Source: Streptococcus porci DSM 23759 (GTDB lineage: Bacteria; Bacillota; Bacilli; Lactobacillales; Streptococcaceae). Taken from it: a DNA stretch of 64,000 nt. Position numbers and translations under genes: made by a program. The stretch is taken from contig NZ_AUIP01000014.1 in NCBI RefSeq assembly GCF_000423765.1, positions 1-64,000 on the forward strand, written 5' to 3'. Numbering within the stretch: position 1 is the first letter of the stretch; the number at the start of each line of letters is the position of its first letter. The notes below the pieces were generated by a model. The model was not told where the DNA came from, made no database searches, and saw nothing but the letters and a program-made list of their open reading frames with translations. Of the stretch, positions 37,326 to 46,536 are shown piece by piece.

Positions 37326-38013
37326 ACGATTATCTGCCCTACTTTGGAGCCGCAAGGAAATTCTTCTCGCCAACAAGCAGACTGCTCTCATGCTCGTGAT
37401 GCCAGCAGGATTCATTGCCCTTTATTCTTTCATCTTTAAGGAGATGCCAAACAGCAATGACATGATCTTTGCCATGACCTTACCTATGATATCAGCTATG
37501 CTGGGCTATATCTTACCAACTCTTGTGGCTGAAGAAGCAGAAAAGCACAATCAACAGACTCTTATTTTATCAGGTGTCAAGATTTGGGAATATGTTTTAG
37601 CGAGTCTCGCGATTCCTTTTGGACTTGTGATTGCCTATCTGATAGCTTTGCCATTTGCTCTTAAGATTGAGATCACCAACTGGCTTGTCTATCTGGGAGT
37701 TAATATTTTAACAGCGCTTGTGACCGTCTTGATTTACTTGGCAGTAGCGTTAGCGTGTGATACACAGGCCAAAGCAACCATTACTGCTATGCTGCCTATG
37801 ATTATATCCATGCTCTTACCCATGATGTCTTTGACCAACAAGGAAATAGCGGAGCTGGTCACCTATACCCATATGGGCGCCTACACCAAGTGGACTTTAG
37901 AGGGGGATAGCTATTCTGTACTTGATAAGAGTTTCTGGATTTTATTGCTTTGGTTAGCAGGCGCGCTCCTTGCCACCTACTATTTTGCCAAAAAGAAGCA
38001 GGTTAGAAAGTAA
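37318..38013 (+). CDS. ABC-2 type transporter permease
   Basis: This 231-residue permease has six hydrophobic segments. It overlaps the ATPase gene by 8 bases, marking the pair as one exporter. The N-terminus (FRRLSALLWSRKEILLANK) is basic and cytoplasmic, as in ABC-2 permeases. The substrate is unknown; the operon context suggests protection against an envelope-active compound. Confidence 0.85.
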   Translation: MFRRLSALLWSRKEILLANKQTALMLVMPAGFIALYSFIFKEMPNSNDMIFAMTLPMISAMLGYILPTLVAEEAEKHNQQTLILSGVKIWEYVLASLAIPFGLVIAYLIALPFALKIEITNWLVYLGVNILTALVTVLIYLAVALACDTQAKATITAMLPMIISMLLPMMSLTNKEIAELVTYTHMGAYTKWTLEGDSYSVLDKSFWILLLWLAGALLATYYFAKKKQVRK

Positions 38014-38079
38014 CTTGACAAGAAAAATATAAAATTGTATTATGTCAATAATTCAAAGAAAGGAGAGAATACGATTTCG

Positions 38080-38754
38080 ATGAAAAAACACATACTACGA
38101 GTGATTACCTATGGGTTATTAGCAATAGGAGTTTTTGCTCTTAGTCAATTGGCTCAAACTCCCGCACTTCTATTCTTGAGAGAAAATGGGCAAAGTCCAC
38201 TTTCAGTCACTCAAAATATGATTAGCCTAGCCGTTTATTGGGCAGTCATTATAGGAGTCTTTGCGCTAGCCCATCACCTTAAACTCATCAAGCTGAAAGA
38301 AAAACTTAGCTGGAAGAAACTAGCCCTCTTTCTCATTAGCGGAGAAGTGGCCATTTGGGTTGTCAGTTTCATAGGCGTTCTGATTTCCTTGATGATGAGG
38401 GATGACATTCTATCAACTAACCAAGAGAGTATCAACGAACTGATGAACTTGCTACCGACAAGTCTTATGGGGACAATGATCTTAGTTGGGGCGCCAATTT
38501 TGGAGGAAGTTTCCTGTCGCGGCTTAATCCCTCGTATGTTTTCGGAAAAATGGCAGTGGCTGGGCTACGTGCTTGGAGCGGTATTGTTTGGCCTTGCTCA
38601 TGCACCAACAACCCTTGGAACAGCTGTGCAGTATATCGGAATGGGAGGGGTTTTATCTCTAGTTGCTTATTTCAGCAAACGCTTGGAATACAGCATTCTT
38701 CTACATTTTATGCACAATAGCCTAGCATTTGCCCTTATGCTGTCACAGATGTAA
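38080..38754 (+). CDS. CPBP-family intramembrane metalloprotease
   Basis: This 224-residue polytopic protein has all three CPBP/CAAX-protease motifs: EEVSCRGLIPR (EExxxR), GLAHAPTT (H) and LHFMHNSLAF (HxxxN). In streptococci such proteins often sit in bacteriocin immunity or processing loci. ATG 38080 follows AAAGGAGAG at slightly long spacing. It ends the XRE-controlled operon at a terminator. Confidence 0.85.
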   Translation: MKKHILRVITYGLLAIGVFALSQLAQTPALLFLRENGQSPLSVTQNMISLAVYWAVIIGVFALAHHLKLIKLKEKLSWKKLALFLISGEVAIWVVSFIGVLISLMMRDDILSTNQESINELMNLLPTSLMGTMILVGAPILEEVSCRGLIPRMFSEKWQWLGYVLGAVLFGLAHAPTTLGTAVQYIGMGGVLSLVAYFSKRLEYSILLHFMHNSLAFALMLSQM

Positions 38755-38766
38755 CCCAAAAAAGAG

Positions 38767-38810
38767 AAACCACCGAGGCGACTTAAAAACGACATTGGTG
38801 GTTTTTATTT
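38767..38810 (+). terminator. Terminator after the XRE operon
   Basis: AAACCACC (38767-38774) and GGTGGTTT (38797-38804) form an 8-bp stem, followed by TTATTT. Confidence 0.8.
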
Positions 38811-39023
38811 CAATCTAAAAGGATCTTTGTCAACTGCAGTGGGCTCGACACTTGCCTTCTCTTTTTCTTTGGTTAGTAGTTTATGAGTTTCAGACTGGAT
38901 TTGTTTCTTCGTATGATGGGTCACAGACTGAGAATCAATGGTATAACCTATCATCACCATAAAGCTAGTGACTGCTAGACCACCAAAACCAATCAAAAAT
39001 CTAGCCTTCATTTTATTTAACAT
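38805..39023 (-). CDS. Small single-pass membrane protein, uncertain
   Basis: ATG 39023 follows AAAGGAGATAGC on the minus strand and opens a 72-residue frame with one hydrophobic helix (FLIGFGGLAVTSFMVMIGYTI) and a charged C-terminal tail. The tail's DNA contains CTGCAGTTGACAAAG, close to the TTTGTCAACTGTAG end of ISL3 elements. The C-terminus may therefore have been supplied by IS debris. Function unknown, and it may not be expressed. Confidence 0.45.
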   Translation of the reverse strand: MLNKMKARFLIGFGGLAVTSFMVMIGYTIDSQSVTHHTKKQIQSETHKLLTKEKEKASVEPTAVDKDPFRLK

Positions 39024-39057
39024 CACTAGTGCTATCTCCTTTTTCCATAAGATAGCA

Positions 39058-40777
39058 CTATGATAACAAGATGAACTTGAAAAAGTTATCACAAGAAAAA
39101 GAGGCTGGGCAAAAACTAGCATTGAAATAAAACCACACAGTGATTTCATACTTGAAAACAATCAAGACGTGAAAATGGCGGTGTGGTTTTTGATTTTTAG
39201 TGATTATGGAAGCCAAGTTCTTGGCCAATTTTGTAAGATTCATGCTCATGAAGAGGAAGCCAACCTCAGTTTGGACAGCTTGATGACCTCGAACATGAAC
39301 TCGGCGCACGCCAAAAATACTCTTCAATCTACCAAAAACGGGTTCGACATCGATTTTCCGTTTAGCGTAGAGACGAGAGCCTTCTTCACTATGCAATTCT
39401 GCTTTGATGAGTTCCTTAAAGTAAGCCCAAGTTGGATTATAAAGAATCTGTTTCTGATACCCCTTCTCAGTTTTAGCCAGTTGTTCTAGCTCAGGAGTGT
39501 CCTGAACCTTATCCGCCTCGTAAATCTTGAAATCTCGCTCAAATCCATACTTATCCGTGCGACGAGAATACTTCTTAAAAGAATAAACCACACCATCAGG
39601 TTTGATAAATTGATCTGTTTCTTCAAGGTACGTCCAGTTGTTTGGGGTGTTAGGGCTATTCTGATATTTCTTAGTCATCTCCTTTTGGTACATACCATAA
39701 GGAATCAGAGGTATTTTCTCCAGTTCATCAATAATAAAGCTATAGTTTTCCTCACTCCCATAGCCCGCATCTGCGACAATATACTGAAATAAATCTAATG
39801 TTTGAATAGATTGCAGAAAGGGTTTGAGAGTTCTTGTATCGGTTGGGTTCGGAAAAATATCATAGGCAAGAACGTATTGACCATTAGTGGCAGCCTGGAC
39901 ATTATAACCAGGTTTCAGCTGGCCATTCTTCATATGATCCTCTTTCATTCGCATGAAGGTGGCAGCATGATCTGTTTTTGAGAAAGAGTTACGGTCTTCT
40001 AGGATTTCTCTAGCTTCTTCATATCGTTGTTTACGAGGGATGACATCTTTCCTCAGGTGATTGCGGAGTTTCTTGATGCGACGTCTCTTCTGTTTGTTAG
40101 CAGAACCTCCCTTAATAACTTTTGGTTCCTCAGAAATAGCTTTTTCAACGTCTTCCAAGGCTTGCTCGATATCTTCCAAAAGGCGCACTAATCCCTCACT
40201 AGTGTCACATGCTTCTTTTGAAAGAGCTGAATCTACCCCTTCTTGAACAAGGTTGTCATAAAGTTCAGATATTTTACCATTCAATGCCTCTTCATACTTA
40301 GTAACGGCTATTTTCCAAGTAAAAGAATAGAGATTGGCGTCAGCTTCTAACTTAGTACCATCAATAAAGAGTGCCTCTCTTCAATCAGACCATTTTCACG
40401 CATGAGCAAGGTAAAGTAAATAAAGGCGGTCTTTATCAGATTATTGGCATGCTTACTCGAACGATCTTATTGATGGTTTTATAACTAACATAAGTGTCTT
40501 GGCTTAGCCATTTCTTGGGAATAACTTCGTCATTCATTTGAACCATTTTACGACCTGAAAAGACCTGACGGGCATAGGCGAAAAGAATCATCTTTAAAAG
40601 CATGGCTGGATGGAAGGCTGGTCGGCTAGTATGAGACTTTTCCTCAAGTAAAACATGATTAGGGATACTATCCACAAAAAGACTGATGAATCTAACCTCA
40701 TGAGTTATAGGAATATCGTAGGCAAGATTTAGTTCCAAACTTAATTGATTTGTGTTATACTCTTTATACATTGTCAT
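39058..40777 (-). pseudogene. IS1182 transposase, at least two frameshifts
   Basis: The N-terminal part starts at ATG 40777 (YKEYNTNQLSLELNLAYDIPI...) and stops at 40436 after NKIVRVSMPII. A second frame continues as KHANNLIKTAFIYFTLLMRENGLIEE and is lost near 40375. A third frame resumes as ALFIDGTKLEADANLYSFTWKIAV and runs to the end, including the DDE-domain region PGYNVQAATNGQYVLAYD and FGRLKSIFGVRRVHVRGHQAVQTEVGF. It reads through the inverted repeat to a stop at 39058. The transposase is therefore inactive in this copy. Confidence 0.85.
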
Positions 40778-40897
40778 GGCTTTCTAGTTGTTTTGTTGTT
40801 ATTATAATTATAAACCATGGCATAGAAAAAATGGGCATCTCCAACTGCGGAAATGCCCGTTCTTTTTACGTTTTAGAGCTAGTTTTTGCCCAGCCTC
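39101..40897 (-). mobile_element. IS1182-family insertion sequence, decayed
   Basis: The element is bounded by perfect 20-bp inverted repeats: GAGGCTGGGCAAAAACTAGC at 39101-39120 and its complement at 40878-40897. It carries one frameshifted transposase gene on the minus strand. No target-site duplication is obvious. The right end lies 5 bases from the stop codon of the RiPP exporter gene. Confidence 0.85.
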
Positions 40898-40901
40898 CTC
40901 C

Positions 40902-42476
40902 TTAATTCTCATAATATGACAAATCAATCTCACCATCATAGATAAAGTCATCATCAATGTGATGGGCGATTTCAATAACAGTAACTGGTAAATTGAACAG
41001 TAGGTTTCGGATATTCTTAGCATTTTGAGCATCCAGCGGAGCTGTCACTTCATCTGCAAGAAGCACATCTTTTTGTCTAATCAGATTTCGTGCAATTTCA
41101 AGCCGTACCTTTTGTCCCCCAGAAATATTTTCTCCATTATTCACAATCTGGTACTCTAAAATATTATCAAGTTCAGCTGTCAAACCAACTTGTTCAAGCT
41201 TTTCTAATAATAGCTCATCAGAAAATTCAGCTCCTAGCGTCAAATTATAGCGAATGCTATCATTAAAGAGATAAGGCGACTGGGCAATCAAACCAATGCG
41301 CTGGTGGTAATCAGTCGTTACCTGACCATTATCAAGTACAGACTCAATAGAGCCTTCATCAGGCTTAAATTCTTGTAAAATCAGCTTAAAGAGAGTCGAT
41401 TTTCCAGAACCACTTGGTCCTTTAATCAAGTATTTTTTTCCTTTTTCAAAGCGATAAGTGAAGTCTGAAAAAAGGGTTCTACCTGCAAAGGATTTCGTCA
41501 ATTGATGGCATTCTAAAGCTTCAAAATCTTCATTTGTAAGAGACCGCTCCTGCTCTTTAGGAATAGGCTGAGCTAATATCTTGTCAAATGTGTCAGAAAT
41601 GGATTTTGCTCCTTTGAGCCTAAAAATATCGTTAACAATATTCATCAATGGCTGCTCCAGACGTGTTGCTGCAATAAACATGGCAATTAAATCTGTCACT
41701 TGTACGCTAGTTCCTGCTGCTATGAGTACCAGTCCTAAAAAGATTGGGAGAAACTGAGACACAAAGAGCATCAGATTGGCTAAAAAGGCAAAGAAAGATT
41801 GATAAATCCCAAATGTTTGTCGTGAATCTTCGTAGCGTGTTGACTGGTTTTGAACATTTTTAAGACCAGAAGAAAGGGCTTGATTCTGAACTAACGTTGG
41901 CCTTCCAACAACGGCATCGCTCACTAAACTCAGTAATTTCTGTCTCTCTGATGCTTGCTCGTCCCCTTTTCGCTCTGCTATTTTACTAATCCTCAGTTGA
42001 ACAACTAAGAAAATAAAGGAACAGGCAATAAACAGCAAACCAATCGGTATATTTTTTACCAAGAGGTAGATGCTAAGTAATAGGAAATTACTAATGTGTG
42101 CAACAAGGAGAATACTTGGACTAATATGATTCCAGAGATAATATTCAACATCTTGTGTTAAAAGGGAAATCTTCTGTTCATTCCCAATCTCCTGATGCCC
42201 CAATATCAAACGCTTGTAAAGATCAAGGCGAATGTTACCGCAGCCAATGGTCATAATCTGATTGATCAAGAGATTAGCGATAAACATGACAGCATATAAG
42301 AGCAAGTAGAGTGTCAATCCATAGACCAAAAACCCCCATGTTTCTTTACGACTATTTAACGCTGTAAGGTCAAAGATTTTATCTGTCATCAAGGGTTCAA
42401 TGAGAAAGACAAAACTGTTTAAGATACAGGCGATAAGGGTTAAGGTCACTAAAAATTTATTAAAATACTTAAACAT
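40902..42476 (-). CDS. ABC exporter 2 of the RiPP cluster (fused membrane and ATPase domains)
   Basis: This 524-residue half-transporter has an N-terminal six-helix membrane domain, then an ATPase with Walker A GPSGSGKSTLFKL, signature NISGGQKVRLEIARNLI, and Walker B DVLLADEVTAPLD. No C39 peptidase domain is present. It starts 8 bases after the preceding exporter, to which it is similar, and the two probably form a heterodimer. It is the last gene of the cluster. An IS1182 inverted repeat begins 5 bases beyond the stop codon, so any former downstream gene could have been displaced. Confidence 0.9.
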   Translation of the reverse strand: MFKYFNKFLVTLTLIACILNSFVFLIEPLMTDKIFDLTALNSRKETWGFLVYGLTLYLLLYAVMFIANLLINQIMTIGCGNIRLDLYKRLILGHQEIGNEQKISLLTQDVEYYLWNHISPSILLVAHISNFLLLSIYLLVKNIPIGLLFIACSFIFLVVQLRISKIAERKGDEQASERQKLLSLVSDAVVGRPTLVQNQALSSGLKNVQNQSTRYEDSRQTFGIYQSFFAFLANLMLFVSQFLPIFLGLVLIAAGTSVQVTDLIAMFIAATRLEQPLMNIVNDIFRLKGAKSISDTFDKILAQPIPKEQERSLTNEDFEALECHQLTKSFAGRTLFSDFTYRFEKGKKYLIKGPSGSGKSTLFKLILQEFKPDEGSIESVLDNGQVTTDYHQRIGLIAQSPYLFNDSIRYNLTLGAEFSDELLLEKLEQVGLTAELDNILEYQIVNNGENISGGQKVRLEIARNLIRQKDVLLADEVTAPLDAQNAKNIRNLLFNLPVTVIEIAHHIDDDFIYDGEIDLSYYEN

Positions 42477-42484
42477 CTCATCAC

Positions 42485-44038
42485 CTACAACTCTATCACA
42501 GCATCATAAACGATTGTTTCGTCCACATGATGAGCCACTTCAATAATGGTTATGGGCAGTGAAAAAATCAACTCTCTGACACGATGAGCATTCTCTTTAT
42601 CAAGTGCTGCTGTCACTTCGTCAAGCAGTAAAACATCCTTCTGGCGCAGTAAAAAGCGTGCTAATTCTATGCGCACTCGCTGACCACCTGAAACATTGCT
42701 GCCGTTATTTTTAATGTTGGAGTCTAAGCCGTCTGGTAGCTCTTCAAGCAGGTGGACTTGATTTAACACCCTAATCATCTCGTCATGAGAAAAGGTCTGA
42801 TTTAGACAGATATTTTCTTCCAAGGTGCCATTAAAGAGAAAGGGTGACTGACTGACCATGCCAATATTCGCTTGATAAGAGTTAAATAACTGATTGTCAT
42901 CGGTCACAAGAGCGACTTGTCCTGAATCGACAGCTTCACCTTTAATGATATTTAAGAGGGTGGTTTTTCCTCGTCCACTAGCTCCCGTGATGAGATATTT
43001 CTTCCCTTTTTCAAAGGTGTAGGAGAAATCTTTCAAAATAGTCTTGTCTCCATAGGATTTTGTGATATTTTGCAAAATCAGAGCTTTAAAATCTGGAATA
43101 TAGGAGACTTCCTCCTCATTAACAACCTTATCTATTAGATTATAGATTTTTGTCTTGATAGAATGAGCAGCTTGCATGTCAAAAGTGGCATACATCATAT
43201 TTTGAAGAGGACTTGACAGGCTATTTGAAGCGATAAACATGGCAACCAGAGATGATACTGGAATATGACCAAAAACATTTGGGAATAAAAAATAAATTCC
43301 AATTGGTAGCACACGTCCTAAAAACTGTGTCAAACCATTACAGAAAAAGAGGAAATTAGATAGGTAATAATAATTTCGGCGGGCAGTTTCATAAGTCAGT
43401 ACCTGATGTTTCAATTTTCCATAGGTCGTGGCAAATGCTTGATGATGTAACAAGGTGCTTCCACCATTGACAAAGTCCATAATGAGAGCCATGGAACGCT
43501 CTCGCTCCTCGCTCTGCTTTTGTCCAAAAGCATCTGCCACTTTACTCAAAAACACTTGGGGTAGTGGGCGTAAGAGAGACCCTAAGATAAACAGCAGCGC
43601 TAAAATGGGATTTAAGGTGATTAAATAGACCGACACAACCAAGAAAATCATGCCATTTTTGGGCAAACGCATGACCTGAGTCACGTAACTATCATAAAAA
43701 AATTCTAAATCTTGGCTGAGAAAATTCGTCGTCTCATGCTGATCTGTGAACGCGCTAGATAAAAGGAGCGTCCTCATCAACTTATCTCGTAAGACCAACA
43801 TGATGCGTTTACAAGACACATCGTAAACGACATCTGCACCAAACTCCAAACCATAAAAAAGCAGATAGGTCAAAAGTCCCACGACAAAAACTTTCCCGAG
43901 TGACTCAAAATCCGTTACCGTATCAATCGCAATGACTTTTTGAATCACTAACGATTGTAAAATACTAGAGAAAGCTCCTAATATAAAGACCACGAAGGCA
44001 ACATAACGGAATCTCCCAAGATAAGATAATAGTTTCAA
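42485..44038 (-). CDS. ABC exporter 1 of the RiPP cluster (fused membrane and ATPase domains)
   Basis: This 517-residue protein has membrane helices in residues 1-285 and an ATPase with Walker A at 352-359 (GASGRGKTT), signature NVSGGQRVRIELARFLL and Walker B DVLLLDEVTAALD. The start is a TTG at 44038, supported by GGAGG 7-8 bases upstream and by the SYLGRFRYVAFVVFI start of the first helix. There is no peptidase domain. It lies 64 bases after the precursor peptide and most likely exports the modified peptide with its partner. Confidence 0.9.
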   Translation of the reverse strand: MKLLSYLGRFRYVAFVVFILGAFSSILQSLVIQKVIAIDTVTDFESLGKVFVVGLLTYLLFYGLEFGADVVYDVSCKRIMLVLRDKLMRTLLLSSAFTDQHETTNFLSQDLEFFYDSYVTQVMRLPKNGMIFLVVSVYLITLNPILALLFILGSLLRPLPQVFLSKVADAFGQKQSEERERSMALIMDFVNGGSTLLHHQAFATTYGKLKHQVLTYETARRNYYYLSNFLFFCNGLTQFLGRVLPIGIYFLFPNVFGHIPVSSLVAMFIASNSLSSPLQNMMYATFDMQAAHSIKTKIYNLIDKVVNEEEVSYIPDFKALILQNITKSYGDKTILKDFSYTFEKGKKYLITGASGRGKTTLLNIIKGEAVDSGQVALVTDDNQLFNSYQANIGMVSQSPFLFNGTLEENICLNQTFSHDEMIRVLNQVHLLEELPDGLDSNIKNNGSNVSGGQRVRIELARFLLRQKDVLLLDEVTAALDKENAHRVRELIFSLPITIIEVAHHVDETIVYDAVIEL

Positions 44039-44102
44039 CTTATATCCTCCAATAAAAAATAGTTAGCTAGGAAAGGTTAGCTAACTAATCCTTATATGTT
44101 AA

Positions 44103-44192
44103 TTAGCAATTTCCATTTGTTCTTGGACAACTAGCATTCAGCTCAACCTGATATGCTTTAGGATCATATTTTTTATTTTCTTTTATAATCAT
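44103..44192 (-). CDS. RiPP precursor peptide with two Asn-x-x-Cys motifs
   Basis: ATG 44192 follows GGAGGAAGTAAC and opens a 29-codon gene. Its product begins MIIKENKKYDPKAYQ (leader-like, lysine-rich) and ends VELNASCPRTNGNC. The core contains N19-A-S-C22 and N26-G-N-C29, the last being the final residue. It sits between the radical SAM gene and the exporters, exactly where a substrate is expected. The pattern matches the NxxC class of streptococcal radical-SAM RiPPs, in which the enzyme joins Cys sulfur to the Asn beta-carbon. Two such motifs would give two 4-residue rings. The gene is too short for standard calling. That it is the substrate is inferred from position, ribosome site and motif. 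Confidence 0.85.
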   Translation of the reverse strand: MIIKENKKYDPKAYQVELNASCPRTNGNC

Positions 44193-44211
44193 TGTTACTT
44201 CCTCCAAAAAA

Positions 44212-45507
44212 TTAATTTATATCAAGGATATCGTTATAAGATCTGGTAAGGATAAATAGTAAAAAATCTTTTTGTATTCGCTCTTTGTATAGTCGACACA
44301 ACCTTTCCCAAGATTTTTCTTGATTTATCCTTACTAAAGGACAATATCCTGATTTACAAAGTAATACATACGGGCATTGGCTACACCTCTCAAGCTCAAT
44401 TCCTTTTAACCAATCATTCCTTTTATTTTCGTTAACAACACCCGTTAGAACACTTCCGAAAATATTTTCTTTACGATATAGAGCTACTGTACAACTTTGA
44501 ATTACTCCTTTAACGTTGAACATGTAGTGTTGTTTACGATTAGCATAACAATTTATACTGTTCGACATCATTATTTGAGGGGATTCTATATTATATCCTA
44601 AAGAAATTGCCTGTTGAGAACAATAATAACTGAAATCACCATTTGGAATATCAACACAATAATCGTCAGCTCGCTCTCCTTGCCCCCAATCCCCAATGTT
44701 ATGATAAGCAAGACTAAATCTGCTATCTTCCCTGAATACCAGACCATCTAATTTTAGAAAGTGCTCCATAGATTCAACATTCTCTTTTGAAATATTAAAT
44801 CGAATAGTACAATGAAAATGTAACGAACTAGCCCCCATCATTTTTAAATTTGCAAAAATTCTATCATAAGAACCTACACCATTTTTAAGTAAACGTTGAT
44901 TATCATGGAACTTCTTCTCACCATCAACCGTTATTTGATAACCAGTAACTTTACATTTTCCTACTAAGTTTTGAAACATACGTTTATTTAACAAATAACC
45001 GTTAGTTGTAATTCCAGAAAAATATTCAATATCATATACCGAACATAGTTCTAAAAATCTCTCAGATAGCCGAACTATTGTTTTATAACCAAGCAAGGGC
45101 TCTCCACCAAACCATTGAACACTAAATCTCTCGAACTTTCCCTCGGATAATAGTTTATCCGCAAACGTTACAATAGCATCTTCTACTTCTGGAGACATTG
45201 AAATATTCTCAAACTTTTCATAACAATATTTACATCTAAAATTACAATCTCCATGAGTTAGAATTGTAAATTCTAGGAGCTTTTCATCAACATTTTTAAT
45301 TTTCGCTAGGGTTTCTTCCAGCTCATTTTCTTCTTGATGATAATGCCAAGACTCTAGATAATCATTATACTGACTTCTTGTAGTATCATCACAATCAATT
45401 TTCCTTAATAATTCGTTGGTTATAAAAAAGGAGTGATTATTTTTGGTATTGAAATATACCTCTCCTTCAGGAAGAGATTTACTTAAAACATAAGGTGACA
45501 TTTCCAT
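44212..45507 (-). CDS. Radical SAM/SPASM RiPP maturase
   Basis: This 431-residue enzyme has the radical SAM cluster C88-x3-C92-x2-C95 in HGDCNFRCKYCYE, a GGEPLLG motif (SAM binding) and a SPASM domain with cysteines at about 339, 375, 378, 384, 389 and 404 (CSQCPYVLLCKSGYC and a later C). The N-terminal 80 residues resemble the peptide-binding RRE-like region of streptococcal RaS enzymes. ATG 45507 is chosen over an upstream in-frame start because GAAGGAGGTTC precedes it. It lies between rgg and the precursor. Predicted reaction: Asn-Cys beta-thioether formation, by analogy with NxxC enzymes. Confidence 0.92.
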   Translation of the reverse strand: MEMSPYVLSKSLPEGEVYFNTKNNHSFFITNELLRKIDCDDTTRSQYNDYLESWHYHQEENELEETLAKIKNVDEKLLEFTILTHGDCNFRCKYCYEKFENISMSPEVEDAIVTFADKLLSEGKFERFSVQWFGGEPLLGYKTIVRLSERFLELCSVYDIEYFSGITTNGYLLNKRMFQNLVGKCKVTGYQITVDGEKKFHDNQRLLKNGVGSYDRIFANLKMMGASSLHFHCTIRFNISKENVESMEHFLKLDGLVFREDSRFSLAYHNIGDWGQGERADDYCVDIPNGDFSYYCSQQAISLGYNIESPQIMMSNSINCYANRKQHYMFNVKGVIQSCTVALYRKENIFGSVLTGVVNENKRNDWLKGIELERCSQCPYVLLCKSGYCPLVRINQEKSWERLCRLYKERIQKDFLLFILTRSYNDILDIN

Positions 45508-45581
45508 AATAGAACCTCCTTCATCACGCTTTAAGTATATCACTCTGAAAAAACTTTAAATTTCTTTCCCATATCTGCCGA

Positions 45582-46445
45582 CTAGCTCTTCTCTCCTAAA
45601 ATTTTTTCCAAATGTCCTTCGTAAGTCTTTGCTAAGTGGTTACTTCCTGCTAATTTCATTGCAGCGATGCACTTCCTCATTTCAATAACTGCTTTAAAAT
45701 CCGTCTCTTTTTTGTAGCGATAGAGATGTTGTGCGTACTGGAATACCAAGCGTTCATAAATTTCAGTCTCAGTGAAAAAGCATTGGTTTAGTTGTTTTTC
45801 AAAATACAGAGCATCCAGAAATTTTCCTCTCTCAATACATGTAATGTAGCCGTTTAATAACATCGATGAAATCAATCGCCTGTTATTAGGAATTTCTTTA
45901 TAAAAGTCTGAACGTCTTGACATCTCCCTCGCTAAAACCATGAAAACATCGTGGTTTAGAGCATCTAAAGTATTTGAAAAAATCAATAGTTCATAATACC
46001 CCCAGTATTCCACACTAAACAAATAGTCGGTTAAATCGTCCAAATCCTTTTGATTATAATAAGCGTCTCCTGATAAATCTTGCAAACGAATTTTCAATAA
46101 AATCATATTGAGTTGATGAAATTTACCCCTTTTATTCTCCGATTCCATCTGTGAATATAGAAGATTTTTCATGCCTTCAACATCATGATTAGATACAAAC
46201 TGTCGAACCTTTGATAGAAGTTCATTTAGTTCATCTCTATGAAAATCATGAACCGCATACATAAATTCATCAATTGGCATGTTGATTTCATCTAAGATAA
46301 GCATGAACTTAGAAATGGTTAAATCTGTCTCTCCTTTTTCAAACCGAGATAGCTGAGACGTTGATATACCAGCCTTTGCAACATCTTTTAACTTTAATCC
46401 TCGAGTTTCTCGAAACTTTTTAAAAATTTCTCCAAAATTTTTCAT
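45582..46445 (-). CDS. rgg: Rgg-family quorum-sensing regulator
   Basis: This 287-residue Rgg protein has an N-terminal XRE helix-turn-helix (FKKFRETRGLKLKDVAKAGISTSQLSRFEKGETDLTISKFM) and a C-terminal TPR-like domain for peptide binding. ATG 46445, with GAGGTG upstream, is preferred over an in-frame TTG 12 bases earlier. It is divergent from the SHP gene (46537), the standard rgg/shp layout, and co-directional with the maturase and exporters 74 bases downstream. Rgg would bind re-imported SHP and control the RiPP operon. Confidence 0.92.
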   Translation of the reverse strand: MKNFGEIFKKFRETRGLKLKDVAKAGISTSQLSRFEKGETDLTISKFMLILDEINMPIDEFMYAVHDFHRDELNELLSKVRQFVSNHDVEGMKNLLYSQMESENKRGKFHQLNMILLKIRLQDLSGDAYYNQKDLDDLTDYLFSVEYWGYYELLIFSNTLDALNHDVFMVLAREMSRRSDFYKEIPNNRRLISSMLLNGYITCIERGKFLDALYFEKQLNQCFFTETEIYERLVFQYAQHLYRYKKETDFKAVIEMRKCIAAMKLAGSNHLAKTYEGHLEKILGEKS

Positions 46446-46536
46446 ATCACACCTCAATCACGCATATATTGGAATGTTTTTGGGTTTTTAACATTTTAGC
46501 ATAAAATAGGGAAAAAATAAAAGTGAGGTATTTCAC

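Noticed and set aside
44212-45543. A longer radical SAM protein starting 12 codons earlier
   Set aside because: The GAAGGAGG site fits ATG 45507, and the extra residues would overlap that site.
45507-45582. A second precursor peptide between rgg and the radical SAM gene
   Set aside because: The 74-base gap contains no frame with a start, ribosome site and core-like motif.
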